In this document: positions 50,677-60,554 of the stretch, in pieces
How the letters are laid out: each line of letters starts with the position of its first letter
Numbering within the stretch: position 1 is the first letter of the stretch
Source: Syntrophaceae bacterium
Lineage (GTDB): Bacteria; Desulfobacterota; Syntrophia; Syntrophales; PHBD01
NCBI GenBank assembly: GCA_013177825.1
Contig: JABLXX010000010.1
Location: 1 to 64,000 of the forward strand
DNA length: 64,000 bases
Direction: 5' to 3'
The notes under the pieces: model-generated
What the model saw: only the letters and a program-made list of their open reading frames with translations
What the model was told of the DNA's origin: nothing
Databases searched by the model: none
Translations under genes and position numbers: made by a program

Positions 50677-52263
50677 ATGAAGCATTTCCTAGAACGTATT
50701 CGACAGATCGTTAATTTCTTAAGAATCAACCCAAAGGAAGCCGCCTTCATCCGTCACAATGAAAAACTGTGGCAGGATCATCGGTCCAACCCCGAGGAGG
50801 GTGAGATCCTTCTGGAAGCGAACCCGATGGCCAGTTCCATCATCTCCTTCAGCTACCTGGCAAATGTCCTGGCCCGACGACATCGAGCCTCCATCACGGC
50901 TTTTCTGCTCAAGGAAAAGAACTCCAGGTCGTGGCTGACGGACAGGGGTCTTTTCAGGCTTTACCGTTCCTTCAATGCGGACCGGTTCGTGTACGTGCAT
51001 CTCAGCTCGTCTCAGATGGAGGATCGGGACCGCCTTTTCGAGTCGCTGTATCCCATGCTAAAGACCAAACGTGACGTGGAGGATCTTCAGGCGGATGGTG
51101 TATGGTTTGGCGACCTGCTCTACGATTCTTATTTGATGGCCTGCCGAAAGCCCACGATCGATCTCGAAGATGAAGATTTCCGTCACGCCCTGCGCGATGC
51201 ATTGGGATATCATGTGTTCTGGCGTGATTACCTGGCGACCGGTCGGGTAAAAGCGGTCATCCTCAGCCACTGCGTCTATTACGAGTATGCAGTACTCCTG
51301 CGGCACGCCGTTCAGCGGGACATCCCGGTCTATCAGAGCAACGCCAGCCACGTATACCACCTGAGCCGGGAGCGGTTATGGGCGTACGATGACTTCTACG
51401 ACTACCCGGAGAGATTCGCCATGCTCTCAGCAGAGGAGCAGGAACGAGGCTTGTGGATGGCCGAGGAAAGGCTGCAGCGGCGGTTCTCCGGGGAAGTCGG
51501 TGTAGATATGCACTACTCCACCATGTCCGCATACACCAGGCCGAACGGCCAAAGGATTATCCCGGAGAGTCCCAGGATCAAGATTCTCATAGCCACCCAC
51601 TGTTTTTTTGACAGCCCTCATCCATACGGGGTCAATCTCTTTCCTGATTTCTATGAATGGCTCGTGTTTCTAGGGAATATTTCGGAGCGAACGGATTATG
51701 ACTGGTACATCAAGACGCACCCGGATTTTCTGCCTGGCAACAAGGAGATCCTTGGGGAATTGATCCGTCGTTACCCAAAGTTTACCCTTATTCCTTCGGA
51801 CAGTTCCCATCTGCAGTTGATTCAGGAGGGGATCAATTTCGCCCTGACCGTATACGGGACCATAGGTTTTGAATATGCTGCCCTTGGGGTTCCTGTAATC
51901 CATGCCTCTCTCTGCAATCCTCAGATCCGTTACGGCTTTAATATTCACCCCCGCACGGTGCAGGAATACGAAAACATCCTTCTGAATCTACATGATCAGA
52001 AGCTCGATATCGACATTCGACAGGTCCTCGAATACTACTATATGGCTTTTCTTCATAACAGCGATGACTGGCTGTTTCCCGACTTCAGGAGATTCCTGCA
52101 GGAGGTCGGTGGTTATTACGGACAAATGGGTCCAGAGAGTTACCGGGCCTTCATGGAATCTTTTACTCCTGAGCGCCATAAGCGGATCTTCGAAGGTCTT
52201 GATGAATTCGTTTCATCGGGGGAATACCGGTTCCATTATTCGGGAAACGGAGAGCTCCAATGA
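50677..52263 (+). CDS. Capsule-polysaccharide-synthesis-like protein (putative GT-B transferase)
   Basis: A 528-residue soluble protein. GEILLEANPMASSIISFSYLANVLA, DYLATGRVKAVILSHCVYYEYAVLL, and a second half with IKILIATHCFFDSPHPYG, DYDWYIKTHPDFLPGNKEIL and ALTVYGTIGFEYAALGVPVIHA recall capsule-synthesis proteins and surface-carbohydrate biosynthesis proteins of GT-B shape. I do not recognise an exact family. It is the second GT-B-like gene of block B, and its stop overlaps the next start. Confidence 0.6.
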   Translation: MKHFLERIRQIVNFLRINPKEAAFIRHNEKLWQDHRSNPEEGEILLEANPMASSIISFSYLANVLARRHRASITAFLLKEKNSRSWLTDRGLFRLYRSFNADRFVYVHLSSSQMEDRDRLFESLYPMLKTKRDVEDLQADGVWFGDLLYDSYLMACRKPTIDLEDEDFRHALRDALGYHVFWRDYLATGRVKAVILSHCVYYEYAVLLRHAVQRDIPVYQSNASHVYHLSRERLWAYDDFYDYPERFAMLSAEEQERGLWMAEERLQRRFSGEVGVDMHYSTMSAYTRPNGQRIIPESPRIKILIATHCFFDSPHPYGVNLFPDFYEWLVFLGNISERTDYDWYIKTHPDFLPGNKEILGELIRRYPKFTLIPSDSSHLQLIQEGINFALTVYGTIGFEYAALGVPVIHASLCNPQIRYGFNIHPRTVQEYENILLNLHDQKLDIDIRQVLEYYYMAFLHNSDDWLFPDFRRFLQEVGGYYGQMGPESYRAFMESFTPERHKRIFEGLDEFVSSGEYRFHYSGNGELQ

Positions 52264-53201
52264 CGAAGTTCCAATACCTATCACCTGCATTCAGCAAACA
52301 ATCGGAAGCGGAAAAGGCCTTCCTGGGAGAGATCGACGGTGCCACCGGGTTCAGTCTTTTTTGGTTCGATGCAGTCAAACCGCTGCTGGAGAGGACGGGG
52401 GCAAAATATCTTTTACAAATTGGTGCTTACAAGGGGGAGCACACCAGTCTGCTCCTGGAATACTGCCGGACCTGTGGAGGATTCCTAACAGTGGTCGAGC
52501 CTTTCGTTCTTCCCGAACTCGAGGAGATAATGGAAGGGGACGTCTGTGGTCGCCTTATTGCGAAGAAGAGTCATGAAGCCATTCCGGGGATCATGGATCC
52601 TATCGATGTCGTGCTTCTGAATGGAGACCTGAATTATCATTCCATGCGTGTCGACCTGCAGGACATTGCCGAGATGGCCGAACGAAAGGGAAGAGATTTC
52701 CCCACCCTCATCACCAAAAGTATGTCACGGCCCTATGCGCGACGGGACATGTATTATGATCCGGATGCCATCCCGCCGGAAGCACGGCATGAATATGGGC
52801 GGATAGGGATGAGTCCGTAGTCTCCAGGCCTGGAGGAGAACGCAATCAATGCGCCGTTCTTTAATGCCCGGCAGGAAGGAGGGCTACGAAACGGCGTGAG
52901 GACGGCGGTTGAGGATTTTATCAACACCTCCGGCGTTTCCCTTGAGCTGTTTACCCTCCCCATCAATCATGGAGGGGGGATCATTTACCATCCAGACTCT
53001 CCGGCGGCAGACTTCATAAGCCTGATGCTCCAACCTCCGCCCGCATTGCGTGGGCTTCTTGAAACCTGTGAGATTGCAAGGCTGAACGACATCATGCACC
53101 GTTTGAGACCGCAACAGAACGGAGAAACAGGCCGACTAACTGCAGGACGCCGCCTGTACAGGATCATACGGCGCGTCATCTTACGTATCTTGCCATCATG
53201 A
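52260..53201 (+). pseudogene. SAM-dependent methyltransferase interrupted by an in-frame TAG
   Basis: One continuous reading frame of about 313 codons, broken only by TAG at 52818-52820. The first part (186 residues) has AKYLLQIGAYKGEHTSLLLE as SAM site (motif at 54-59), VVEPFVLPELEEI and IDVVLLNGDLNYHSM; the part after the stop continues naturally: SPGLEENAINAPFFNARQEG, GVRTAVEDFINTSG, LPINHGGGIIYHP and a basic C terminus. Fold and order fit Methyltransf_24-like enzymes. A nonsense mutation is the simplest reading; TAG read-through or a sequencing error are alternatives. Confidence 0.75.
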
Positions 53202-53213
53202 AAAGAGAGAACC

Positions 53214-54434
53214 ATGCATAAATGCCTCATCTGTCAAGAGCCTATTGAACCATTCATGTCGTTCGGACGGATGCCCATCGCCAATGGGTTTTTAAGGGAA
53301 AGCGAGTTTGACGACGAATACTTCTTCGATCTGCGGGTTGCCTTCTGTGGCGCCTGTAAAATGGTTCAGCTGGTCGAGCAACCTGCCAGGGAGATGATGT
53401 TCAACGAAAACTACGCCTTCTACTCCGGTACTTCGAGGAATATGGCCGTTCACTTTAATGAGTTTGCCTCTCACGTGAAGCGGGACTATCTCGGTGGCCA
53501 GGATCCCTTTGTGGTGGAGATCGGAAGCAACGACGGCATTATGATGCAACACTTCGCTCACTGGGAGATCCGGCATCTGGGCATCGAGCCGTCCGCGAAC
53601 GTTGCCGATGTCGCGCGTCAGAAAGGCGTGAACACGACCTGCGCCTTCTTCGATGAAGAACAGGCCAGGCAGATCGTGAGCCGTTATGGTCAGGCCGACG
53701 CCTTCCTGGGGGCAAACGTGATGTGCCACATCCCCTACCTCCACTCGGTCATCCGGGGCATCGATATTCTCCTGAAACCCAGCGGAGTGGTTCTGTTCGA
53801 AGATCCCTATCTCGGCGATGTCATCGAGCAGACCTCCTATGATCAGATCTACGACGAGCACGTTTTCCTGTTCTCCGTCTCTTCCATAAGCCACCTTTTC
53901 GGTATGCACGGCATGGAAGTAGTCGACATCGAGCCTCAGGAAACCCATGGAGGATCGATGCGCTACGTCATCGCCCGTCGGGGGGCCAGACCGATTTCAC
54001 CGACAGTGGAGGCCTGCCTGGCAAAGGAACGCGGCATGGGTCTTTGGGAGGCAGGTGTGTATGATCAGTTCCGTCGGAATTGTGAGCGTTCCAGAGACGA
54101 GTTGATAGGTCTCCTGTCCGGCATCCGGCGTGAGGGCAAGCGCATCGTCGGGTACGCAGCCACGTCAAAGAGCACGACGATCATCAACTATTGCGGCATC
54201 GGCCCCGATCTCATTGAATTTATCTCCGATACAACGCCCATCAAACAGGGAAAATTCAGCCCGGGAGCACACATCCCCGTGCGGCCATATGAGTCATTCA
54301 TGGCCCATTACCCCGATTATGCCCTCCTGTTTGCCTACAATCATGCCCGGGAGATCATGGCGAAGGAGAAACCCTTCATTGAGTCCGGAGGGAAATGGAT
54401 CGTTTACGTGCCACGGGTCACGGTGCTGGAATGA
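53214..54434 (+). CDS. Zinc-binding sugar C-methyltransferase (TylC3/Methyltransf_13-14 type)
   Basis: A 406-residue protein. The N-terminal zinc domain has C4-x2-C7 and C45-x2-C48; VVEIGSNDGIMMQHF (about 102-116) binds SAM; IEPSANVADVARQKG, FLGANVMCHIPYLHS and EDPYLGDVIEQTSYDQIYDEH carry the conserved H/E residues; the C-terminal Methyltransf_14 domain has GYAATSKSTTIINYCGI. The family C-methylates keto-deoxysugars (C-3 or C-5). It would give a branched sugar together with the aminotransferase and epimerase that follow. ATGA overlap with the next gene. Confidence 0.92.
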   Translation: MHKCLICQEPIEPFMSFGRMPIANGFLRESEFDDEYFFDLRVAFCGACKMVQLVEQPAREMMFNENYAFYSGTSRNMAVHFNEFASHVKRDYLGGQDPFVVEIGSNDGIMMQHFAHWEIRHLGIEPSANVADVARQKGVNTTCAFFDEEQARQIVSRYGQADAFLGANVMCHIPYLHSVIRGIDILLKPSGVVLFEDPYLGDVIEQTSYDQIYDEHVFLFSVSSISHLFGMHGMEVVDIEPQETHGGSMRYVIARRGARPISPTVEACLAKERGMGLWEAGVYDQFRRNCERSRDELIGLLSGIRREGKRIVGYAATSKSTTIINYCGIGPDLIEFISDTTPIKQGKFSPGAHIPVRPYESFMAHYPDYALLFAYNHAREIMAKEKPFIESGGKWIVYVPRVTVLE

Positions 54435-55534
54435 TCCTCTGTAGCAATCCCCTGGCCCAGTACCATGCTTTCAAGGAAGGCATCGACGAAGCGATCGCCC
54501 GCGTCCTAAACGGAGGGCGGTATATCCTGGGCGAGGAAGTACGGGCTTTCGAGGAGGAGTTTGCAAGGTACGTGGGCGTTTCCCATGGAATCGGAGTAGG
54601 CAGTGGGACCGAAGCACTACACTTGGCACTTGCGTCCTGCGGCATCGGAGACGGAGACGAGGTCGTCACTGTTTCACATACGGCCGTAGCCACCGTGGCG
54701 GCGATTGAGCTGACCGGGGCACGGCCCGTACTCGTAGACATTGACCCGGGACGCTTTACCCTGGATCCGAACAAATTATTGAAAGTGCTCTCGCCGCGGA
54801 CGAAGGCCGTCATCCCCGTTCACCTGTACGGACAGCCTGCAGACATGGATGCACTTTTAGACCTTCAGCGGCGATTCGGATTCAGAATCATTGAAGATTG
54901 TTCACAGGCTCATGGTGCCATTCATGGGGACCGGCGGGTTGGTTCTTTCGGGGACATGGGGTGCTTTAGTTTTTATCCGACGAAGAACCTGGGAGCCCTT
55001 GGAGATGGTGGGATGGTCGTGACAAATGATGGCGAACTCGCCGGGCGTGCGGCGTCGCTCCGGGAATATGGATGGGTGGAGCGATACGTGAGCTCCCGGA
55101 GAGGCTGGAATACAAGGCTCGACGAACTGCAGGCGGCGATCCTGAGGGTGAAGCTTCCGCACCTGGATCGGAACAATGCCCGCCGGTCTGCCCTCGCCCA
55201 GGCCTACACAGATGGATTGGCGGGGACCCCGCTCCGCTGTCCCGGGATCGCCCCCGGAACAAGCCATGTTTTCCATCTTTACGTGGTTCGTTCAACCGAT
55301 CGGGACCATCTTCTGGATCATCTGCAGAATGAAGGGGTAGGGGCGCTGATCCACTATCCGGTTCCCGTTCACCTGCAGCCCGCCTATGCGGGGCGCCTGT
55401 GCCTGGGAGGCGACGGCCTAACGGAAACGGAGAAGGCTGCCGGGGAGGTCCTATCCCTGCCCCTCTACCCGGAGCTTGAGCAGGCGCAAATCGACAGGGT
55501 CATCAATGTCGTGAGGGATTTTTATGGAGAATAA
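54431..55534 (+). CDS. DegT/DnrJ/EryC1 aminotransferase
   Basis: 367 residues from the ATG at 54431. NPLAQYHAFKEGIDEAIARV, GVGSGTEALHLALASCGIGDG, IEDCSQAHGAIHGD and K185 in FSFYPTKNLGALGDGG show a 3- or 4-keto-sugar aminotransferase of FdtB/QdtB-like type. With the C-methyltransferase before it and the cupin after it, it forms a deoxy-amino-sugar set. Overlaps: ATGA upstream and 11 bp downstream. Confidence 0.9.
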   Translation: MILCSNPLAQYHAFKEGIDEAIARVLNGGRYILGEEVRAFEEEFARYVGVSHGIGVGSGTEALHLALASCGIGDGDEVVTVSHTAVATVAAIELTGARPVLVDIDPGRFTLDPNKLLKVLSPRTKAVIPVHLYGQPADMDALLDLQRRFGFRIIEDCSQAHGAIHGDRRVGSFGDMGCFSFYPTKNLGALGDGGMVVTNDGELAGRAASLREYGWVERYVSSRRGWNTRLDELQAAILRVKLPHLDRNNARRSALAQAYTDGLAGTPLRCPGIAPGTSHVFHLYVVRSTDRDHLLDHLQNEGVGALIHYPVPVHLQPAYAGRLCLGGDGLTETEKAAGEVLSLPLYPELEQAQIDRVINVVRDFYGE

Positions 55535-55994
55535 TTGCATCGACGGAGTGGTCGTCAGAGACCTCGTGACACACTCGGATGAACGGGGGTTCTTTCGGGA
55601 AATCATACGCAGGACCGATGATTTCTTCCAGGAGGGCTTCGGCCAGTGGAGCCATTCCCTCATGTTCGACGGAGTCATCAAGGCCTGGCACTTTCACAGA
55701 ATCCAGACGGACTGGTGGTACGTCGTCAGTGGAGTGATGCGGGTGGGCCTTTGCGACATGCGGGAGAAATCGAAATCATACAAGATGACGATGGATTTCC
55801 TGGCGGGCGATTACCAGCCCGCCAGGATCCTGAAGATCCCTCCCGGTGTTGCCCATGGCTGTAAGGCGATTCAGGGACCTGTACATCTTCTCTATGTGAC
55901 CTCCCATATTTACAACCCGGATGATGAGATTCGGATTCCATATGACGATCCGCAGATCGACTTTGACTGGTTGAAGGGGCCGCCGATTAAATAG
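55524..55994 (+). CDS. dTDP-4-dehydrorhamnose 3,5-epimerase (RmlC)-like cupin
   Basis: A 156-residue cupin: DLVTHSDERGFFREIIRR at the start, FGQWSHSLMFDGVIKAWHFH (catalytic-type His), DWWYVVSGVMRVGLCDMREKS and ILKIPPGVAHGCKAIQG. It is a little shorter than RmlC (~180). It should epimerise a keto-deoxyhexose of the neighbouring pathway. Last gene of block B; the pst-like operon starts 34 bases later. Confidence 0.85.
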   Translation: MENNCIDGVVVRDLVTHSDERGFFREIIRRTDDFFQEGFGQWSHSLMFDGVIKAWHFHRIQTDWWYVVSGVMRVGLCDMREKSKSYKMTMDFLAGDYQPARILKIPPGVAHGCKAIQGPVHLLYVTSHIYNPDDEIRIPYDDPQIDFDWLKGPPIK

Positions 55995-56028
55995 TGGATT
56001 TTCGCTAAATTATACGAGGAGGTACGAG

Positions 56029-57015
56029 GTGATACGTTTTTACGGCAAGATTGTTTTCGTTTTGTTGGTTGTTATGGCCATGGTGCTGGGAAGCCTGGAA
56101 GGGCGGGCGGCAGAGCGCGGACCTGCAGTGGGGAAAGCTCCGGCAACCGTGGACCTTCAAGGTACCATCAGGGTCTCCGGCGCCTGGGCTCTTTATCCGA
56201 TGATGGTCAAGTGGGCCGAGGAGTTCAGAAAACTGCACCCCAAGGTCAGAATCGACGTTTCCGCCGGCGGGGCCGGCAAGGGGGCCGCGGATACACTGAC
56301 AGGAATGGTGGATATCGGAATGGTCTCCCGAGAGATCAGGCAGGAGGAAACCAGGCAGGGTCTCTTCGGGGTTCCCGTTGTCAAGGATGCTGTTTTCCCA
56401 ACGATCAACGGCAACAACCCGGTCCTGGCCACCCTGATGAAAAAGGGCATCAAGAAGAGCGTCTTCACGGATCTGTGGATTATGGGAAAACCCCTCACCT
56501 GGGGATCCGTTGCGGGACAAGCCGTTCCGACAAGGATTCAGGTATACACCCGGTCCGATTCCTGCGGTGCTGCCGAGACCTGGGCGAAATATCTGGGGAA
56601 AAAACAGGAAGACCTCAAGGGAGTTGCCGTTTACGGAGATCCGGGCGTTGCAGAAGCGATCCGGAGGGATCCTGCCGGGATTGGTTATAACAACCTGAAT
56701 TATGCCTATGACATGCGAACGGGCAGGCCCGTTGCCGGTCTCCAGATTGCTCCCATCGATGTCAACGAGAATGGCCGGGTGGATCCCGGCGAGCGACTGA
56801 TGTCGAAGCATGATGCCATCCAGGCCGTCCTTGCGGGGCGATATCCCTCGCCCCCGGCCCGCGATCTGTATCTCGTCGCCAAGGGTAACTTCAAGGGGAC
56901 GTCTCTGGCTTTCGTTCGCTGGATTCTGACGGATGGTCAGCGGTACGCGGAGGAGGTTGGCTATCTGAAGGTTACGCCGGGCCAAGTCAAGGAGTCTCTG
57001 AAGAAGGTGAGATAG
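56029..57015 (+). CDS. PstS-like oxyanion-binding periplasmic protein
   Basis: A 328-residue protein from a GTG with GAGGAGG upstream. A signal peptide (residues 1-~27, cut near GRAAERG) is followed by the PstS fold: IRVSGAWALYPMMVKWAEEF, SAGGAGKGAADTLTGMVDIG and GDPGVAEAIRRDPAGIGYNN. In phosphate-binding PstS the second anion loop is typically R..(G/D)SGT; here it is R175-S-D-S-C-G-A-A (175-182), so the ligand-contacting Thr is changed to Ala. Phosphate is the family ligand, but another oxyanion is possible. First gene of a pstSCAB-cysD-cysNC run; no phoU is present. Confidence 0.85.
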   Translation: MIRFYGKIVFVLLVVMAMVLGSLEGRAAERGPAVGKAPATVDLQGTIRVSGAWALYPMMVKWAEEFRKLHPKVRIDVSAGGAGKGAADTLTGMVDIGMVSREIRQEETRQGLFGVPVVKDAVFPTINGNNPVLATLMKKGIKKSVFTDLWIMGKPLTWGSVAGQAVPTRIQVYTRSDSCGAAETWAKYLGKKQEDLKGVAVYGDPGVAEAIRRDPAGIGYNNLNYAYDMRTGRPVAGLQIAPIDVNENGRVDPGERLMSKHDAIQAVLAGRYPSPPARDLYLVAKGNFKGTSLAFVRWILTDGQRYAEEVGYLKVTPGQVKESLKKVR

Positions 57016-57912
57016 ATGAATGTGCTGAAAAGGCGCCGCCTCCTGGATGCATTCTCCGGTGCCTCCATGCGGTTTCCTCTTCTTTTCGTCCATGTCCTGT
57101 TTCTTGCCATCGGGGTGGGGCTGTTTTTGAAGGCCTGGCCCCTTCTGGCGGAGGTTCCCATCGGGGCCATCCTGGGATCCGAGTCCTGGCATCCCCTGAG
57201 AGGCGACTTCGGGCTGTATCCTTTTATCATGGGAACTCTGGCGGTCACGGCACTGGCTATGGCCATATCAATTCCCGTCTGCCTGTTGAGCGCCGTCTAT
57301 CTGTCCGAGTATGCCGGAACCCGGATCCGGGAGTCCGTCCGATTGGCGGTCGATATCCTGGCGGGCATCCCATCGGTTATTTACGGCCTCTGCGGCATCC
57401 TCGTCATTGTTCCCCTGGTGCGCGAACTGGGAGAGGCAATCGGGATCCAGACCACCGGCTACAGTCTTCTTGCCGGGGGGATCATACTGGCCATCATGGT
57501 TGCGCCGTTCATCATTGCGCTTACGGTTGAGGTCTTCCGGACCATTCCGATCGAAGCCCGGGAAAGCGCCCTCGCCCTGGGAACGACGAGATGGGAAATG
57601 GTCCATCACGTTCTGCTCCGCCATGCCCGCCGGGGGGTCATGGCGGCAGTCGTCCTGGGATTCTCCAGGGCGTTCGGCGAGACGATGGCGGTTCTCATGG
57701 TCGTGGGCAATGTTCCGCAGGTACCCGGTTCCCTGTTTGACCCCGCGTATCCTCTGCCGGCTCTCATCGCCAACAACTATGGAGAGATGATGTCCATTCC
57801 TCTCTACGACGCAGCTCTCATGCTGGCCGCCTTCATCCTTTTGCTCGTTGTGAGCGTGTTCAGCCTGGGAGCGCATTTCACCCTGCTTCGCATCGGGCGG
57901 TTCGGGGTCTGA
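57016..57912 (+). CDS. pstC: PstC-like ABC transporter permease
   Basis: A 298-residue permease with six membrane helices. GDFGLYPFIMGTLAVTALAM, the helix pair around LAGIPSVIYGLCGILVIVPL, and EARESALALGTTRWEMVHHVLL (the EAA loop that meets the ATPase) mark the PstC subfamily. FGETMAVLMVVGNVPQVPGSLF is its later conserved block. The ATG stands directly after the stop of the binding-protein gene. Confidence 0.88.
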   Translation: MNVLKRRRLLDAFSGASMRFPLLFVHVLFLAIGVGLFLKAWPLLAEVPIGAILGSESWHPLRGDFGLYPFIMGTLAVTALAMAISIPVCLLSAVYLSEYAGTRIRESVRLAVDILAGIPSVIYGLCGILVIVPLVRELGEAIGIQTTGYSLLAGGIILAIMVAPFIIALTVEVFRTIPIEARESALALGTTRWEMVHHVLLRHARRGVMAAVVLGFSRAFGETMAVLMVVGNVPQVPGSLFDPAYPLPALIANNYGEMMSIPLYDAALMLAAFILLLVVSVFSLGAHFTLLRIGRFGV

Positions 57913-57917
57913 AGGCA

Positions 57918-58766
57918 ATGGGATCCCGGAAATTTACGGAAAACCTGTTCAAGGTCCTGATGCTGCTTTCCCTGGTTCTGATCCTTTCCACCCTGGTGGG
58001 CATCATGGCCGTCATCGTCGTGAAGGGCTGGAACGCCATGAGCCTTTCCATGCTGATCGAAACGCCGCAGGGCGGGTATTACCTGGGCCAGGGGGGGGGA
58101 GTTGCCAATGCCATCGTCGGTTCCCTGTACCTGGCTTTCGGGGCGTCGATCCTGGCAATGCTGATCAGCCTCCCCGCGGCGTTCGCTCTCCAGCGGGAAT
58201 ACACGAACAGGCGTTTTGCCGATGCAACCCGCTTCGTCCTGGACATCCTGTGGGGTACGCCCTCCATTGTCTACGGTGCTTTTGGCTTTACCCTCATGGT
58301 TTATCTCGGGCTGCGGGCCTCCCTGCTGGGAGGGATCATTGTGCTCACAATGCTGATGCTGCCCATTATGATCCGGTCCATGGAGGAGGTGATCCGCATG
58401 GTCCCGCCGGAACTCAAGGAGATCGCCTATGCCCTGGGAACGACGCGGCTGGAGACCACCTTTGCGGTCGTGTTTCGGCAGGCTTTGCCCGGCATGATCA
58501 CAGCGGTCCTCCTGGCCTTCGGACGTGGGATCGGCGACGCCGCATCGATCCTTTTCACAGCGGGATACACGGACGAGATCCCCTCGTCTCTCCTCGATCC
58601 AGTCGCCTCCCTCCCCCTGGCCGTCTTTTTCCAGGTGGGGACACCGATCCCGGAGGTTCAGGAACGGGCCTATGCGGCGGCCCTGATTCTCCTGGCAATC
58701 GTCCTGCTGGTCAACATCGCGTCGCGCCTGCTGGGGCGGCGTTTTTCAAAGAACATTATCCGTTAG
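57918..58766 (+). CDS. pstA: PstA-like ABC transporter permease
   Basis: A 282-residue permease with six helices: VANAIVGSLYLAFGASILAM, LWGTPSIVYGAFGFTLMVYL, EEVIRMVPPELKEIAYALGTTR with the EAA-type loop and GRGIGDAASILFTAGYTDEI. It pairs with the PstC-like protein to form the membrane channel. It follows pstC by 5 bases and precedes the ATPase by 8. Confidence 0.88.
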   Translation: MGSRKFTENLFKVLMLLSLVLILSTLVGIMAVIVVKGWNAMSLSMLIETPQGGYYLGQGGGVANAIVGSLYLAFGASILAMLISLPAAFALQREYTNRRFADATRFVLDILWGTPSIVYGAFGFTLMVYLGLRASLLGGIIVLTMLMLPIMIRSMEEVIRMVPPELKEIAYALGTTRLETTFAVVFRQALPGMITAVLLAFGRGIGDAASILFTAGYTDEIPSSLLDPVASLPLAVFFQVGTPIPEVQERAYAAALILLAIVLLVNIASRLLGRRFSKNIIR

Positions 58767-58774
58767 AGGCCTAA

Positions 58775-59626
58775 ATGTCCCACATCCGTATCCGTAACCT
58801 GAGCATATCCTACGGCGGCCACCGTGTGCTCCAGGATATCTCCCTGGACATCCCGGACCGCCAAATCATTGCCATTATCGGCCCTTCCGGCTGTGGGAAA
58901 ACCACCCTTCTGAAGAGTCTGAATCGCCTTCTTGACCTTTACGACAGCGTTACGGTAGAGGGGGACGTCCTTATCGACGGGCTCAACATTTATGACCGGC
59001 AGGCCGATCTCCTGGCCCTGCGCAAGAAGGTGGGATTTCTCTCCCAGCGGCCATATCCTCTGCCCATGTCGATCTACGATAACATTGCCTTCGGACCCCG
59101 GATCCATCGGGTGGGGGGAGCGCAGATCCGCAAGCGGATCGAGGAACTGGAGAGAAGCCGGGAGCTTCTGCTGGGTAACTCCATGGAAGGAGAGCGGTCC
59201 ACAGCCCGCAAGAAGAGAGGGAATTCCCTGGACCGCCTGGTTGAATACTACCTCAATCTGGCGGGACTCTGGGACGAGGTGAAGGATCGCCTTCATGCAC
59301 CGGCGTCCCGTCTGTCCATCGGGCAGCAGCAGCGCCTGGCATTGGCACGGGCCATCGCCGTTGATCCGGAGGTCATCCTGGCTGATGAGCCGACATCGGC
59401 GCTGGACCCGGTGTCGGCGCGGCTGGTGGAGAAGCAGTTCCAGTTCCTGAAAAAGGATTATACGATTGTTGTGGTTACTCATATCCTCCGACAGGCCAGG
59501 CGAATGGCGGACTACATCGTATTTCTCTACATGGGCGAGCTTGTAGAGCACGGGCCTGCTGCCGAGTTCTTCAACGCGCCGCGGGATGAGAGGACCCGGG
59601 CCTACATCAGTGGTGAGATCAGCTGA
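58775..59626 (+). CDS. pstB: PstB-like ABC transporter ATPase
   Basis: A 283-residue ATPase: Walker [10 protein letters not shown] at 36-44, [19 protein letters not shown] (Q-loop), signature [20 protein letters not shown], Walker [14 protein letters not shown] and [14 protein letters not shown]. It is about 30 residues longer than typical PstB through a charged insert at about 123-152 ([20 protein letters not shown]) before the signature. The following cysD starts one base after its stop, so transport and sulfate activation are probably transcribed together. Confidence 0.88.
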   Translation: MSHIRIRNLSISYGGHRVLQDISLDIPDRQIIAIIGPSGCGKTTLLKSLNRLLDLYDSVTVEGDVLIDGLNIYDRQADLLALRKKVGFLSQRPYPLPMSIYDNIAFGPRIHRVGGAQIRKRIEELERSRELLLGNSMEGERSTARKKRGNSLDRLVEYYLNLAGLWDEVKDRLHAPASRLSIGQQQRLALARAIAVDPEVILADEPTSALDPVSARLVEKQFQFLKKDYTIVVVTHILRQARRMADYIVFLYMGELVEHGPAAEFFNAPRDERTRAYISGEIS

Positions 59627-59627
59627 A

Positions 59628-60554
59628 ATGCCTTCCTACAGTCTATCGTATTTAAAACAGCTCGAATCGGAATCCATGTACATCATGCGGGAAGTGGCGG
59701 CGGAGTTCAAGAACCCCGTCATGCTCTACTCGGTCGGAAAAGATTCGAGCGTCATGGTCAGGATCGCCCAAAAAGCCTTTCATCCTGCAAAAATCCCTTT
59801 TCCGCTCATGCATGTGGACACCGGTTTTAAATTTCCGGAGATGTACGCCTTTCGGGACGGATTCTGCCGTGACATTGATGTGACCCTGATCGTGGAGCGC
59901 AATGAAGAATGGATTGCCAAAGGGTGCCACCCCTTGAAAATGGGCGTTGACAAGTGCTGCAGCTATCTCAAGACGGGGGCACTGCTGGAAGCTCTGAACA
60001 AGCATGGTTTTGATGCCGCCATCGGCGGTGCACGCCGCGAGGAGGAAAAATCCAGGGCCAAGGAGCGTGTCTTTTCCCTGAGGGATCGTTTCGGTCAGTG
60101 GGATCCCAAGAATCAACGGCCGGAGCTCTGGGACCTCTATAATACGCGTATCAACGAAGGGGAATCGGTCCGGGTCTTCCCGCTGAGCAACTGGACTGAG
60201 CAGGATATCTGGCAATACATAAAAATCGAGAAGATCCCCATTGTCCCGATATATTTCGCCTTAGAGCGCGAGGTGATTCGACGTCAGGGGATTCTGATCC
60301 CCGTCTCATCTTGTTCCCTTGTGGAGGACAGCAATCAGCTGAAGACCGATGAAGAAAAAATAGAGACGGTTTCTTGTCGTTTCCGCAGCCTGGGTTGCAT
60401 CCCCTGTACCGGGGCAATCCCTTCCAGGGCCTCCGTCATCGACGACATCATCGGAGAGGTCAGGGCGGCCAAGAAGTCGGAGCGTGAAAACAGGGTGATC
60501 GACCTGACCAGCGACTCCTCGATGGAGCAGAAGAAAAAGGAGGGATATTTCTGA
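59628..60554 (+). CDS. cysD: Sulfate adenylyltransferase subunit 2
   Basis: 308 residues from the ATG at 59628. [41 protein letters not shown] (PP-loop at 35-41), [17 protein letters not shown] and [20 protein letters not shown] are those of CysD. With CysN it makes adenosine phosphosulfate from ATP and sulfate. The stop shares its A with the ATG of cysNC. Confidence 0.95.
   Translation: MPSYSLSYLKQLESESMYIMREVAAEFKNPVMLYSVGKDSSVMVRIAQKAFHPAKIPFPLMHVDTGFKFPEMYAFRDGFCRDIDVTLIVERNEEWIAKGCHPLKMGVDKCCSYLKTGALLEALNKHGFDAAIGGARREEEKSRAKERVFSLRDRFGQWDPKNQRPELWDLYNTRINEGESVRVFPLSNWTEQDIWQYIKIEKIPIVPIYFALEREVIRRQGILIPVSSCSLVEDSNQLKTDEEKIETVSCRFRSLGCIPCTGAIPSRASVIDDIIGEVRAAKKSERENRVIDLTSDSSMEQKKKEGYF

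Noticed and set aside
52818-52820. Selenocysteine or pyrrolysine as explanation for the stop in the methyltransferase
   Set aside because: Selenocysteine uses TGA, not TAG. Pyrrolysine would need pyl genes, which are not in the window, and the family has no known need for it; nonsense mutation is simpler.
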